Positions 1 to 10,762 of a stretch of 64,000 bases of DNA are shown here, one piece after another. The DNA is from Theropithecus gelada (Eukaryota; Chordata; Mammalia; Primates; Cercopithecidae). A program made the position numbers and the translations under genes. The stretch is taken from assembly GCF_003255815.1 (NCBI RefSeq), contig NC_037670.1:71141624-71205623 (forward strand), read 5' to 3'. Each line of letters starts with the position of its first letter. Position 1 is the stretch's first letter. The notes beneath the pieces are model-generated. The model saw nothing but the letters and a program-made list of their open reading frames with translations. It was not told where the DNA came from and searched no databases.

Positions 1-46
1 CTTTTTAAATGACAATCACACCTCAATAAAGTGGTTTTTAAAAAAA
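1..46 (+). mobile_element. L1M 3' tail fragment
   Basis: The first bases match the common L1M 3' UTR ending (a stretch like acctcaataaagtgg followed by an A run). It is the tail of an element whose body lies outside the window. Only the A-rich end is visible, so the subfamily cannot be named. Confidence 0.55.
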
Positions 47-420
47 TGAAGGTGAATTCCACCTTACACCATATACAAAAAACTAACTCAAAATGGATCA
101 AAAACCTAAACATAATAACAAAAACTGTAAAACTCTTAGAAGAAAACATAGGGGAAAAGCTTCATGACATTGGATTTAGCCATCATTTTTCGGGTATGAC
201 ATCAAGAGCACAGGCAACAAAAGAAAAAAATATAGGTAAGTTGGCCCCTTATCTATCAAAATTAAAACTTGGGTATCCAACAGAATGAAAAGACAACTCA
301 TAGAATGGGAGAAAATACATGCAAATTGTATATGTGATAAAGGATTTATATTCAGAATATATTTTAAAAATTCCCACAACTCAACAACAGCAGCAACAAA
401 CAAACAACCCCATTTAAAAT
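47..420 (+). mobile_element. L1 ORF2 3'-region fragment
   Basis: This follows the L1 ORF2 C-terminal coding segment in the sense direction. It has recognisable blocks such as aactcttagaagaaaacata, aagcttcatgacattgga and gaatgggagaaaatacatgc. It is broken by stops and by an internal deletion near 235, so the open frame over 31-288 is only a decayed L1 remnant. It is truncated at both ends and directly precedes a different, older L1. Confidence 0.75.
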
Positions 421-924
421 GGAGTCCAGCATGTAAGGAATCTAGAAGTCAATACTCCATTCTGATAACAAGTAAAAAGCTGAAAAAAGCAGAAAACAAA
501 TAATTCTTCTTAGTTCTATCAGAAAATTGTGGTCATTGCCTCTAGCCTCCCATGCTGGAAAAGGGAAATACTCAACTCAACTTCAGCCCCTTCAGCTGTA
601 CTGCCCCACCTAAGACAGGAGAAAAAAACTGAGAGGCTCTCATGAAGTTCACAGCCCAGAAGCACTGGATCATTGAAAGATTGAGAACTAATTATGGGAC
701 TACAGAACATTTTACTCCCCTACACCTTACCACCACATTATTAATGACCCATTTACTACAGTTCCTTTCATTCAGTACCTTATATCTGGCTTTTAATAAA
801 AAAGTATTAGGTATACTAAAAGGTAAAAAATAAGTTTGAAGAGACAAGAGCAAGCACCAAAACCAGATTCGGCTATGGTAGAGATTTTGGAATCATCAGA
901 CTGTAAAGGTAAAAAACTATGATT

Positions 925-1061
925 GGCTGTGCATGGTGGCTCACACCTATAATCTCAATATTTTGGGAGGCTGAGGCAGGAGGATTGATTGGGGTCAGAA
1001 GTTCAAGACCAGACTGGGCAACATAGTAAGGCCTGGTCTCGATAATAATAATAATAATAAA
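925..1061 (+). mobile_element. FLAM (free left Alu monomer)
   Basis: This is a single Alu left-monomer unit starting ggctgtgcatggtggctcac and ending in an ATA-rich tail. It lacks the second Alu arm, which marks it as an ancient monomeric insertion. It interrupts L1M sequence that resumes with ttaatatgctaagggctcta. Confidence 0.75.
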
Positions 1062-1478
1062 GCTAAAATTAATATGCTAAGGGCTCTAATGGAAAAAGTA
1101 GACAACATACAGGAAACAGAACAATCATGTAAGAAGAGATGAAAGTTCTAAGAAGAAATAAAAAGGAGTACTAGAGGTGAAATCTGATTCTATTTTGATA
1201 GAAATGAGGAATGTCTTTGATAGGCTCATTAGTTGACTGAAAACAGCAGGGTAAAGAATCTCTGAGCTTGAGGATATATCAATGGAAACCTCTGAAATGA
1301 ACAACAAAGAGAAAAAGACTGAAAATAAGTAACAAAATATTTAAAAACTGTGGAACAACTATAAAAGGTGTAGCATACATGTAAAGGGACTACCAGAAGG
1401 TGAAGAAAGAGAGAAAGGAATAGAAGCAATATTTGAAATAATAACTCCCGAGAATTTTCCCAAATTAATGAGAGACAC

Positions 1479-1884
1479 AGTTATAGACTGAATTGAGCCC
1501 CGCCCTGTAAATTCATATGTTCAAGTCCTAACTCTCATTGCATTTGGAAATACAGCCTGCAAGTGGGTTAAACAAGTTAAATGAGGCCTCAAGGAGGGGT
1601 CTGTAACCCAATGGAATTGATGCTTTTATAAGGAGAGGAAGAGACACGAAAGGTCTTACTCTTTTCTTTTTTCTCTCTGCAAATGCACAGAGAAGAGGCC
1701 ATGTGAGAACATAGCAACAAGGTTGCTGACTACAAGTCAGGAAGAGAGGCCTCATCAGAAACCAATTCTGACAGCACCTTGATCTTGGCATTCTGGATTC
1801 CAAAACTGTGAGAAAATAAATTTTTGTTGTTTCAGCCACCCAGTCTGTGGTACTTTGTTATGGCAGCCTGAACAGACTAATACA
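1479..1884 (+). mobile_element. MLT1-type solo LTR (ERVL-MaLR)
   Basis: The sequence runs from an MLT1-like start (gactgaattgag, aaattcatatgttcaagtcc) to the typical end (gtgagaaaataaatttttgt, ccacccagtctgtgg, aacagactaataca). It is flanked by the identical 5-bp target duplication gacac at 1474-1478 and 1885-1889. The host L1M continues without loss across the insertion. It contains a polyadenylation signal (aataaa). No internal retroviral region is present, so it is a solo LTR. Confidence 0.85.
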
Positions 1885-2137
1885 GACACCAAACCACAGA
1901 TCTAGGAAACTCAGAGAACACCAACCAGGACAAATGGGAACAAAAACAAAAACTACACTAGGCATGTTACATTCAAACTGCCAAAAATCCAAGGTAAAGA
2001 AAAAAATCTTAAAAGAAGCCTGAGGGAAAAAACACCGTACTTCTCAGAAATCATGCACGTAAGAAGAGAGTGGAATGAAATCCTTAAAGTGTTGAGAGAG
2101 AAAAAGACTCCACCAACCTAGAATTCTATATCCTGTT

Positions 2138-2432
2138 GGTCGGGCATGGTGACTCACGCCTGTAATCCCAGCAGTTTGGGAAGCCGAGGTGGGCAGATCA
2201 CGAGGTCAGGAGATCCAGACCATCCTGGCTAACACAGTGAAACCACGTCTCTACTAAAAATACAAAAAATTAGCCAGGCATGGTGGCGGGTGTCTGTAGT
2301 ACCAGCTACTCGGGAGGCTGAGGCAGGAGAATGGCGTGAACCCGGGAGGTGGAGCTTGCAGTGAGCCGAGATTGTGCCACTGCATTCCAGCCTGGGCGAC
2401 AGAGTGAGACTCCGTCAAAAACAAAAAACAAA
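2138..2432 (+). mobile_element. AluY
   Basis: Full-length dimeric Alu with the young-subfamily wording (gaggtcaggagatccagacc, gaatggcgtgaacccgggag, ggagcttgcagtgagccg). Target duplications derive from the host L1M: gaattctatatcctgt before and gagttctatattctgt after. The A-rich tail is short and interrupted by C. Confidence 0.9.
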
Positions 2433-2475
2433 GAGTTCTATATTCTGTGAAATTATCCTTTAAAAGTGAAAGGGA

Positions 2476-2776
2476 GGCCGGACGTGGTAGCTCACGCCTG
2501 TAATCCTAGCACTTTGGAAGGCCAGCGCAGGTGGATTACCTGAGGTCAGGAGTTTGAGACCATCCTGGCCAACATGGTGAAATCCTGTCTCTACTAAAAG
2601 TACCAAAGTTAGCTGGGCACGTGCCTGCAATCCCAGCTACTAGGGAGGCTGTGCAGGGAGAATTGCTTGAACCTGGGAGGTGGAGGTTGCAGTAAGCCGA
2701 GTTTGTGCCACTGCACTCTAGCCTGGGTGACAGAGTGAGAGTCTGTCTCAAAAAAAGAAAAAAAAAAAAAAAAAAC
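2476..2776 (+). mobile_element. AluS
   Basis: Full-length Alu with AluS-type wording (acctgaggtcaggagtttga, cttgaacctgggaggtggag) and a pure A tail. It is bounded by near-identical duplications, aagtgaaaggga at 2464-2475 and aagtgaaagaga at 2777-2788. It sits 43 bases after the AluY, in the same orientation. Confidence 0.9.
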
Positions 2777-4703
2777 AAGTGAAAGAGAAATGAAGACTTC
2801 CTCATACAAACCTTGAGAAAATTTTTGGCCTTGCCAGAAATGTTAAACAAAGTTCTTCAGACAGAAAAAAAAAGTGATATAGTTCAGAAACTTGACTCTA
2901 CATGATTAAAGAAAGAGTATTAGAGAAGGAATAAATGAAAGTAATTACAAATTTTTATTTTTATTTTTAATTGATGTAATATATTAGCAGTTTGTTCAAA
3001 ATAATAACAGGAGCTAGACATATATGCCTTATTAGCATTGTGAAATGCTGTATATTAGCATTGTGAAACAAATGACAGCAAAGATACATGGAATGAGAGG
3101 GAGGAATTAGCATCATTTTGTTCTTATACATTATTCACACTAGTCATGAAGTGCTATAGTGTTATTTCAAAGTGGACTTGGATTAGTTGTAAATGTATGT
3201 TGCAAACTCTAGGGCAATCATTAAAAAAAAGTAAGAAAATGAAATATAATTGTTGTGCTAAGAAAGGAGAGAAAATGAAATTATATAAAATGTTTAATTA
3301 AAACTACAAATGGCAGAAAAAGAGTAAGAAACAAAAATAGAAACAAAGGAAGCTGGACAATGAATAATATACAATAACAAATATGAGAGATATTAATGCA
3401 AATATACTAATAATTACTTTAAACCTTAATGATCTAAGTACTAGTTAAAAAACAAAGATTGTCAGAGTGGACCATAACACAAAACCCAACTACATGTTGT
3501 CCACAAGAAACCCACTTTAAATTTAGAGATACATATACATCAAAATTAAAGGGATGGAGAAAGATATGCCAATATACCATGCCAGCACTAACCAAAAGAA
3601 ACTAGGAGTAACTATATCAATTTCAGAAAGGAGATTCCTGAGTAAGGAAAATTATCTGAGATAAAGAAGGGTATTTCACAATGATAAAGCAGCCAATTCT
3701 TCAAGAATACATAATAACCCTGTGCATGCCCATAATAGCAAGGCATCAAAATATGTGAGGCAACAACGGGTAAAACTGCAAGAAGTAATGGATGACTTCA
3801 CTATTACAGTTGGAGAGGTCAACACCTCTCTATTAGGAACTAACAAATGAAGCAGGCGAAAAAACCAATAATGATATAGCAGAACTCAATATCATCATCA
3901 ACAAACAGGATATAACTGACATCTGTAGACTGCTGCATCCAATAACAGCAGAATACACATTCTTCTCAAGATCACATGAAATATTCACTACTGTGAACCA
4001 CATTCTGGGTCATAAAACACACCTTAACAAATTTAAAAGAATGGAAATTATACAATATATGATCTCAGAACTAAACTAGAAATCAATAAGTAAAAGATAG
4101 TTGAAAAATCCCCAAATACATGGAGATTAAACAACACACTTCTAAAAAACACATGAGTCAAGTAAGAATTCTAAAGAAAAATTTAAAAACATTTCAATCT
4201 AAATGAAAAAGAATATACAACTTATCAAAATTTGTAGAATGCAGTGAAAGCAGTGCCTAGCAGCAACTTTATAGTATAGAATACATGCATTAGAAAAGAC
4301 GAAAGATCTGAAATCAATAATCTAAGCTTCCACTTTGGGAAACCAGAAAAAGAAGAGTAAATTAAATCTAAAATACATAGAAAAAAGATATGAAATCAAT
4401 AGAGAAAAATCAATGAAATTAAAAGCTGATTCTTTGAAAAGATCAATAAAATTGATAAACCTGCCCCCAGACTAACTTAAAAAAGAAGAGAAAATATACA
4501 AATTACTATTATCAGAAATAAAAGAGGGGATGGATATCACTACAAATCCTATAAATGCTAAAAGGATGATAAAGAAATATTATGAAGAACTCTGCCTACG
4601 GATTTGATAATCTAGATGAAGTGAATCAATTCCCTGAAAGACATGAGCTGCCAAAACTCATACAAGAAGAAACAATCTGGATAGGCCTAAAGATACTGAA
4701 TCA

Positions 4704-4996
4704 GGCCAGGTGTGATGATGGCTCATATATGTAATCCTAACACTTTGAGAGACTGAGGTGGTAGGATCATTTGAGCCAGGAATTTGAGACCAGCCTGGGT
4801 AACACAGAGAGACCCAATCTCTACAAATAATTTTTTTTAAATTAGCCTGACATGGTAGCTATAGTCCCAGCTACTCAAGAGGCTGAGATGGGAGGATTGC
4901 TTGAAACTGGGAGGTCAAGACTGCAGTGAACCGTGATTGCGCTACTGCACTCTGGCTTGGGTGACAAAGTGAGACTCTGTCTCAAAAACAAGAGAG
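4704..4996 (+). mobile_element. AluJ
   Basis: Diverged dimeric Alu (ggccaggtgtgatgatggct, tttgagccaggaatttgaga, ttgcttgaaactgggaggtc). The many substitutions and the AluJ wording indicate an old insertion into the L1M ORF2 region. Confidence 0.85.
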
Positions 4997-6257
4997 AAGA
5001 TATATGAATTAGTAATTAATAACTTTCTAATACCAGTAATACCCTAAATGGGTTCACTGGTGAATTCTATCAAACATTTAAGAAAGAATTTATATCAATT
5101 CTTTACAGTCTGTCTCAGAATTCAAAAGCAGAATTCTAACTCATTGTGAGAACAGCATTGCCTTGATGCCAAGACTGGACAAAAATATTATAAGAAAAGA
5201 TAACTAGAGACCAATATGTCTCATGAACATAAATGTAAAATCCTCAACAAAATATCAGCTAATAAAATCCAATAATGTATAAAAAATTACACATCAAAAA
5301 AAGTGGGATGCATCCCAGGTATGCAAGGCTGATTCAACATTTTAAAATCAATTAACATAATTCACCACACCAACAGGTTAAAGAGGAAAAATGATATGAT
5401 CATATCAATAGATGCAGAATAATTTTAGACAAAATTCAACACGCATTCAAGCTAAAAATTCCAGCTAACCATAGTACTTAATGGTGAAAAACTCAATACT
5501 TTCTCACTAAGATTAGGAACTAGGCAAGGAGGTACCATTTTACCACTCCTTTTTAAGATCATATTGGAAACCCTAGCTAATGCAATAAAACAAGAAAAAG
5601 AAATAAAAAGTACACATATTAAAAACTGTCTTTATTTGGAAATGACATGATGTCTACGTAGAAAATCTCAAGGAATCGGAGAAAATAGTCCTGGAACTAA
5701 TAAGCAATTATAGCAAGGTTATACGATATAAGGTTAATATACAAAAGTCAATTACTTTCATATATACCAGCCATAAACTGAAATATGAAATTAAAAATAC
5801 AATACTATTTACACTACCACCCCAAAAACAAAATACTTAGGTACAACTGTAACAAAATATACACAAAAACTATACCAGAAAACTACAAAACTGTGATGAA
5901 TAAAATAAATGAACTAAATAAATGGGAGGATAGTACGTGTTGATGGATAAGAAGATTCAATATTGTCAAGATATCAGTTTCCCCCAACTTGATCTGTAGA
6001 TTCAGCACAATTCCAATGAAAATCTTGACTACTTATTTTGTGGATGTTGACAAACTGATTCTATGGAGAGGCAAAAGGCCTAGAATTACAAAATCAGAGA
6101 ATTGAAACTACCTGACTTTAAGACTTACTGTAAAGAAAGAGTAATCAAGACAGTGTGGTATTGTTAGAAGAACAGACAAATAGGTAAATAGAATAAAAAG
6201 GAATAGAATAGAGAGCCCAGAAATAGACATAAATATAGTAAAGCAGTCTTTCATGAA

Positions 6258-6346
6258 GGAACAAAGGAAATACAGTGGAAAAATATTTTCTTTTCAACAA
6301 ATAGTATTGGAACAACTGGAGATCCATGTGCAAAAAAAATGAATCT
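6258..6346 (+). repeat. Left copy of about 90-bp direct repeat flanking an LTR
   Basis: This L1M segment, from ggaacaaaggaaatac through caaaaaaaatgaatct, recurs at 6838-6929. The two copies flank a 491-bp LTR-like insert. The L1M reads correctly into the left copy and out of the right copy. Confidence 0.8.
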
Positions 6347-6837
6347 CTGGCCATAAACTGGCCCCAAAACTGGCCATAAACAAAATCTCTCTGCAGCCCT
6401 GTGACATGTTCATGATGGCCATAATGCCCACGCTGGAAGGTTGTGGGTTTACCGGAATGAGGGCAAGGAACACCCGGCCCGCCCAGAGTGGAAAACGGCT
6501 TAAAGGCATTCTTAAACCACAAACAATAGCATGAGCGATCTGTGCCTCAAGGGCATGTTCCTGCTGCAGATAACTAGCCAGACCCACCCCTATATTTCGG
6601 CCCATCCCTTCGTTTCCCATAAGGGATACTTTTAGTTAATTGAATATCTATAGAAACAATGCTAATGACTGGCTTGCTGTTAATAAATATGTGGGTAAAT
6701 CTCTTTTCAGGGGTCTCAGCTCTGAAGACTGTGAGACCCCTGATTTCCCACTTTACACCTCTATATTTTTGTGTGTGTGTCTTTAATTCCTCTAGTGCCA
6801 CTGGGTTAGGGTCTCCCCGACCAAGCTGGTCTCGGTA
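6347..6837 (+). mobile_element. Solo LTR-like insert (class I ERV, perhaps PABL-type)
   Basis: This is a low-divergence, LTR-like sequence within L1M. It starts with repeated ctggccataaactgg-type words and has a polyadenylation signal in gctgttaataaatatgtggg. It ends in a U5-like stretch (ggtctccccgaccaagctgg). I recall this wording from a class I endogenous retrovirus LTR resembling PABL, but the name is tentative. No internal viral region accompanies it. It lacks the short 4-6 bp target duplication expected of an integrase and is instead bounded by about 90-bp direct repeats. Confidence 0.65.
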
Positions 6838-6929
6838 GGAACTAAGGAAATATTTTCTTGGGAAAAATATTTTCTTTTCAACAAATAGTGTTGGAGCAAC
6901 TGGAGATCTATGTGCAAAAAAAAGAATCT
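6838..6929 (+). repeat. Right copy of about 90-bp direct repeat flanking an LTR
   Basis: Second copy of the 6258-6346 L1M segment, from ggaactaaggaaatattt to agaatct. It differs by scattered substitutions and a small internal expansion (attttcttgg repeated). L1M continues directly with agacacag. Confidence 0.8.
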
Positions 6930-7074
6930 AGACACAGATTTTCCTTACACTTTTCACAAAATTAGCTCAAAGTGAATCATATACCTATATGTGAAACACA
7001 AAATTATGAAATACCTAGAAATAAAACAGGAAAAACTTTAGGTGACCTTGGTTATGGCTATGACTTTTTAGATA

Positions 7075-7772
7075 CAGTAATTGTCCCCTTACCTGAGGTT
7101 TCACTTTCTGTGGTGTTAGTTACCCACAGTCAACCATGGTCTGAAAATATTAAATGGAAGAATCCAGAAATAAACAACTCATAAGTTTTAAATCATCTGC
7201 TGTTCTTAGTGGCATGATGAAATTTTGTGGTGACTTGCTTGGGATGTTAATCATCCCTTGGTTTAGTGTATTCACACTATATACATTACCTTACCCTTAG
7301 TTGTCAACATTGTCTGCTCCTGACATCCAACCATCAAAATAATCATGGCTCAATAATCCAAGATCATCTGAAGCATATGATCCTCTATTTGATGTATTGT
7401 CAGAAGGTCAGTGGTATCCTAATGTTCTGTCACAATGCCTGCGTCATTCACCTCACTTCCTTTCATCACATAGGCACTGTATCACCTCACATCATCACAA
7501 AAAGAAGAAGAAGAAGTAGAGTACAATGATATCCTTTGAAAGAGACAACATTCATATAACTTTTATTATGGTATGTAGTTATAATTATTCTCTTTTATTA
7601 TTAGTTACTATTGTTAACTCTTACTATACTTAATTTATAAATTAAACTTTACCATGATTATGTATGAATAGGAAAAACACACAGTGGTATGGGGGGTTTA
7701 GTACTATCTATGGTTTCAGGCATCCACTAGAGGTCTTGGAACACATCCTCCACAGAAAAGGGTGAACTACTG
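7075..7772 (+). mobile_element. Tigger-type (pogo) DNA transposon, non-autonomous
   Basis: The ends are inverted: cagtaattgtccccttacc on the left and the complementary ggtgaactactg on the right. The element is flanked by TA at 7073-7074 and 7773-7774, the target duplication expected of pogo/mariner transposases. Internal words (aaaatattaaatggaag, taaattaaactttaccatga, atggtttcaggcatccacta) match a Tigger family, possibly Tigger7. No transposase frame survives. It lies within the L1M. Confidence 0.8.
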
Positions 7773-9053
7773 TACTATGCTAAAAGCATGATTCATGAAA
7801 GGAATAATTGACAAGGTGAACTTCACTAAAATTAAACATTTCTGCTCTATGAAAGGTACTGTGAAAGACACTACCCAGAGAATGAAAAGATAAGCCATAG
7901 ACTAAGAGAAAATATTTGCAAAATACATGCCAGATGTAGGATCGTTATCCAAAATATAAAAATAACTGATAAAACTCAGCAATAAGAAAACCAACACCTT
8001 GACTAAAAAATGGGTAAAAGACCTGAACAGACACCTCACCAAAAAAGATATATAAATGGCAAATAAACATACGAAAAGATACTCTACATCATATGTCATC
8101 AGGAAAATGCAAAGTAAAACAAGAGTGAGATACCAGCCTATGCCTATTAGAATGGCCAGACTTCAGAGCCATGACAGCACCAACTGTGTTGAGGATGTGG
8201 AGCAACAGGAACGCTCACTCACTGTTGGTGGGAATACAAAATGGTATGGTCACTTTGGAAGAAAGTTGGTCAGTTTCTTACAAAATTAAACATCCTCTTA
8301 CCATATAATCCAGCAATCAGACTCTTAGATATTTACCCAAAGGAGCAGAAAAATTATGCCCACATAAAAACCTGCATATGTATGTTGATAGGTTTATTCA
8401 TAACTGTCAAACATGGCAGCAACCAACATATCCTTCAGTAGATGAAGGGATAAACTGTGATACATCCATACAATGGAATATTATTCAGTGCTTTCCAGTC
8501 TGAAAAAAAAGAAATGAGCTTTCCAGTCATTTACAAAATGGAGGAAATGCAAATTCTTATTAGTAAGTGAAGGAATGCAACCTAAAATGTATGTATACTG
8601 TATGATTCCAACTATATGATATTCTGGAAAAGGCAAAACTATGGAGACAATAAAAAGATCGGTGGCTTCCAAAGAGTAGGAGGAAAGAAGGAATGAACAG
8701 GCAGACGGCAAAGGATTTTTGGGTCAATGAAGCTATTCTTTGTGATACTATAATGGTACATACATGGCATTATACATCTGTCAAAACCTATAGAATGTAT
8801 AACAAACCAAGAGTGAACCCTAATGTAAACTATGGATGATAATGGGTGGGTGATAATGGGGGGTTTATGTAGGTTTATGAATTGTAACAATATACTACTC
8901 TGGTGTGGGATGTTGATGGTGAAGAAGGCTCTATGTGTGCATATGTGGGGGCAAGGGTATAATGGGACCTCTGTACTTTCTGCTCAGTTTTGCTGTGAAT
9001 CTAAAACAGCCCTATGAAACAAAGTACACCACAGCGAAAAAAAAAAAAAAAAA

Positions 9054-9922
9054 TAGGCACAGTACTTGAATAGACATGTCCCCAGAGAGGATATACAAAT
9101 AACCAATAAGCACATAAAAAGACCCTGAACATCCTTAATTATTAGGGAAATGCAAAGCAAAATCACAAGATACTACTTCACTTATTAGGATGGCTATTAC
9201 TAAAAATAAATAAATAAATAAAAAATAAAACCCAGAAAATCAGAAGCGTTGGTGAGGATGTGGAGAAACTGGAAGTCCTGCACATTGCTGATGGGAATAT
9301 AAAATGGTGCAGCCACTGTGGAAAATGGTATGGTGTTTCCTCAAAAAATTAAACACAGAATTACTGTATGATTCGGCACTACCCAAAAGAATTGAGAACA
9401 GGAGATAGAACAGATATTGTACATCCATGTTCGTAGCAGCATTATTCACAATAGCCAAAATGTGGAAGCAACCCAAGTAACCATGAACAGATGACCGGAT
9501 AAACTAAATGTGGCACATACACAAAATGGAATATTATTCAGCCTTAAAAAGGAAGAAAATTCTGACACATGCAACAACAGGAAAGAACTTTAAAATCATT
9601 ATGCGGAGTGAAATGTCAGTATTTCCCTGAACAAATATTGTATAATCCCACTTGTTTGAGGTACCTAGAGTAGTCAAATTCATAGGAACAGAAAGTAGAT
9701 TGGTGATTGGGAGGGGCTGGGGGAAGATGGAAATGGGGAGGTAGTGTTTAATGGATACAGAGTTTCAGTTTGGGAAGACAAGAATTGTTCTGGAGTTGGA
9801 TATTGGTGATGGTTGCACAACAATGTGAATGTACTTAAAGTTACAGAATTGTGCACTTAAAAATGAGTAAAATGGTAAATTTTATGTTATGTATATTTTG
9901 CCACAATAAAAAAATAAGCATT
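9054..9922 (+). mobile_element. L1M 3' end, 5'-truncated
   Basis: A second L1M in the same orientation begins right after the first element's poly(A). It covers the ORF2 C-terminal region (gaggatgtggagaaactgga, tggaatattattcagcctta) and a 3' UTR ending gtaaattttatgttatgtat plus an A-rich tail. It contains a small TAAA run at 9205-9222. Coding frames are broken. Confidence 0.85.
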
Positions 9923-10469
9923 TTTGTGCAGAGATAAGGGATACAAGAAAAATATAAAATCAGACACACATACATACATATACAATATGTGAAGCCAAGG
10001 ATTAAAAAAAAGCTAGAAATGTTCACTGACAAATTGAAGATATAATCAATAACACTATAAAACTTTGTTGACAAACCAAAAAAAAATATGATGAATAAGT
10101 GACGTCTATGTTCCAGGATTAAAAGAGAGAACACTGTGTCAGCTCTCTCTAATTTTTATGTGTTAGTTTTTGTATTTAATGAAATTGTATTCAAAATGCC
10201 AGCACAGTGAACCAAACATTCATCCAGAAAGAAAAAAGTTGGAAATTAATAGTCAAGAAAATGTCAAAAAAAAAAAAAAAGTTTTGATGAAATTAGTGTT
10301 GATTGACTCACCCTACCAATTCAAAGTACTTTAAAAACTTACAGTAATGAAAGTATTGCAGTCCTAATGCATAAAGTTATAGTTGGAAGAAGGAAATATA
10401 AATGTGGGAAATAACTGCAAGGTAAAACACTGTTAGTGTACAATTAAGTTTGTTTAAAAATATTTGTAT
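9923..10469. other. AT-rich stretch, mostly unassigned
   Basis: AT-rich sequence with a 15-base A run near 10267. A short part near 10320-10360 recalls L1 ORF2 wording (ttaaaaacttacagtaatg) but is too diverged to assign. I see no gene. Confidence 0.4.
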
Positions 10470-10762
10470 GTCGGGAGCGGTGGCTCACGCCTATAATCCC
10501 AGCACTTTGGGAGGCTGAGGAGGGTGGATCACCTGAGGTCAGGAGTTCGAAACCAGCCTGGTCAACATGGTGAAACCCCATTTCTACTAAAAATACCAAA
10601 AATTAACCAGACATGGTGGCGCATGCCTGTAATCACAGCTACTCAGGAGGCTGAGGCAGGAGAACTGTCTGAACTTGGGAGGTAGAGGGTTGCAATGAGC
10701 TGAGATTATGCCATTGCATTCTAGCCTGGGCAACAAGAGTGAAATTCCATCTCAAAAAAAAA
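10470..10762 (+). mobile_element. AluS
   Basis: Full-length Alu (gcggtggctcacgcctataa, cacctgaggtcaggagttcg, ggcaacaagagtgaaattcc) ending in a short A tail followed by T. It inserted into AT-rich DNA. Confidence 0.88.

Larger units (their letters stand above)
421..9053 (+). mobile_element. Nearly full-length ancient L1M (LINE-1), nested host
   Basis: This is a sense-strand L1 of an old mammalian-wide or early-primate L1M type. After removing the insertions listed separately, about 5.9 kb remains. A 5' UTR-like part (421-850) leads into ORF1-like sequence (about 850-3000), then the ORF2 endonuclease region (from about 3450), the reverse transcriptase region and the C-terminal region (to about 8500). 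A 3' UTR and a poly(A) run end at 9053. The usual catalytic aspartate pair of the RT motif is damaged: the codons near 5634-5648 read Phe-Gly-Asn-Asp. Frames are broken everywhere, so it cannot move itself. Subfamily is inferred from its 3' UTR wording only. Confidence 0.85.

Noticed and set aside
7902..8890. Open frames on both strands in the 3' part of the large L1
   Set aside because: They are fragments and shadows of the decayed L1M ORF2. No intact ORF2 remains.
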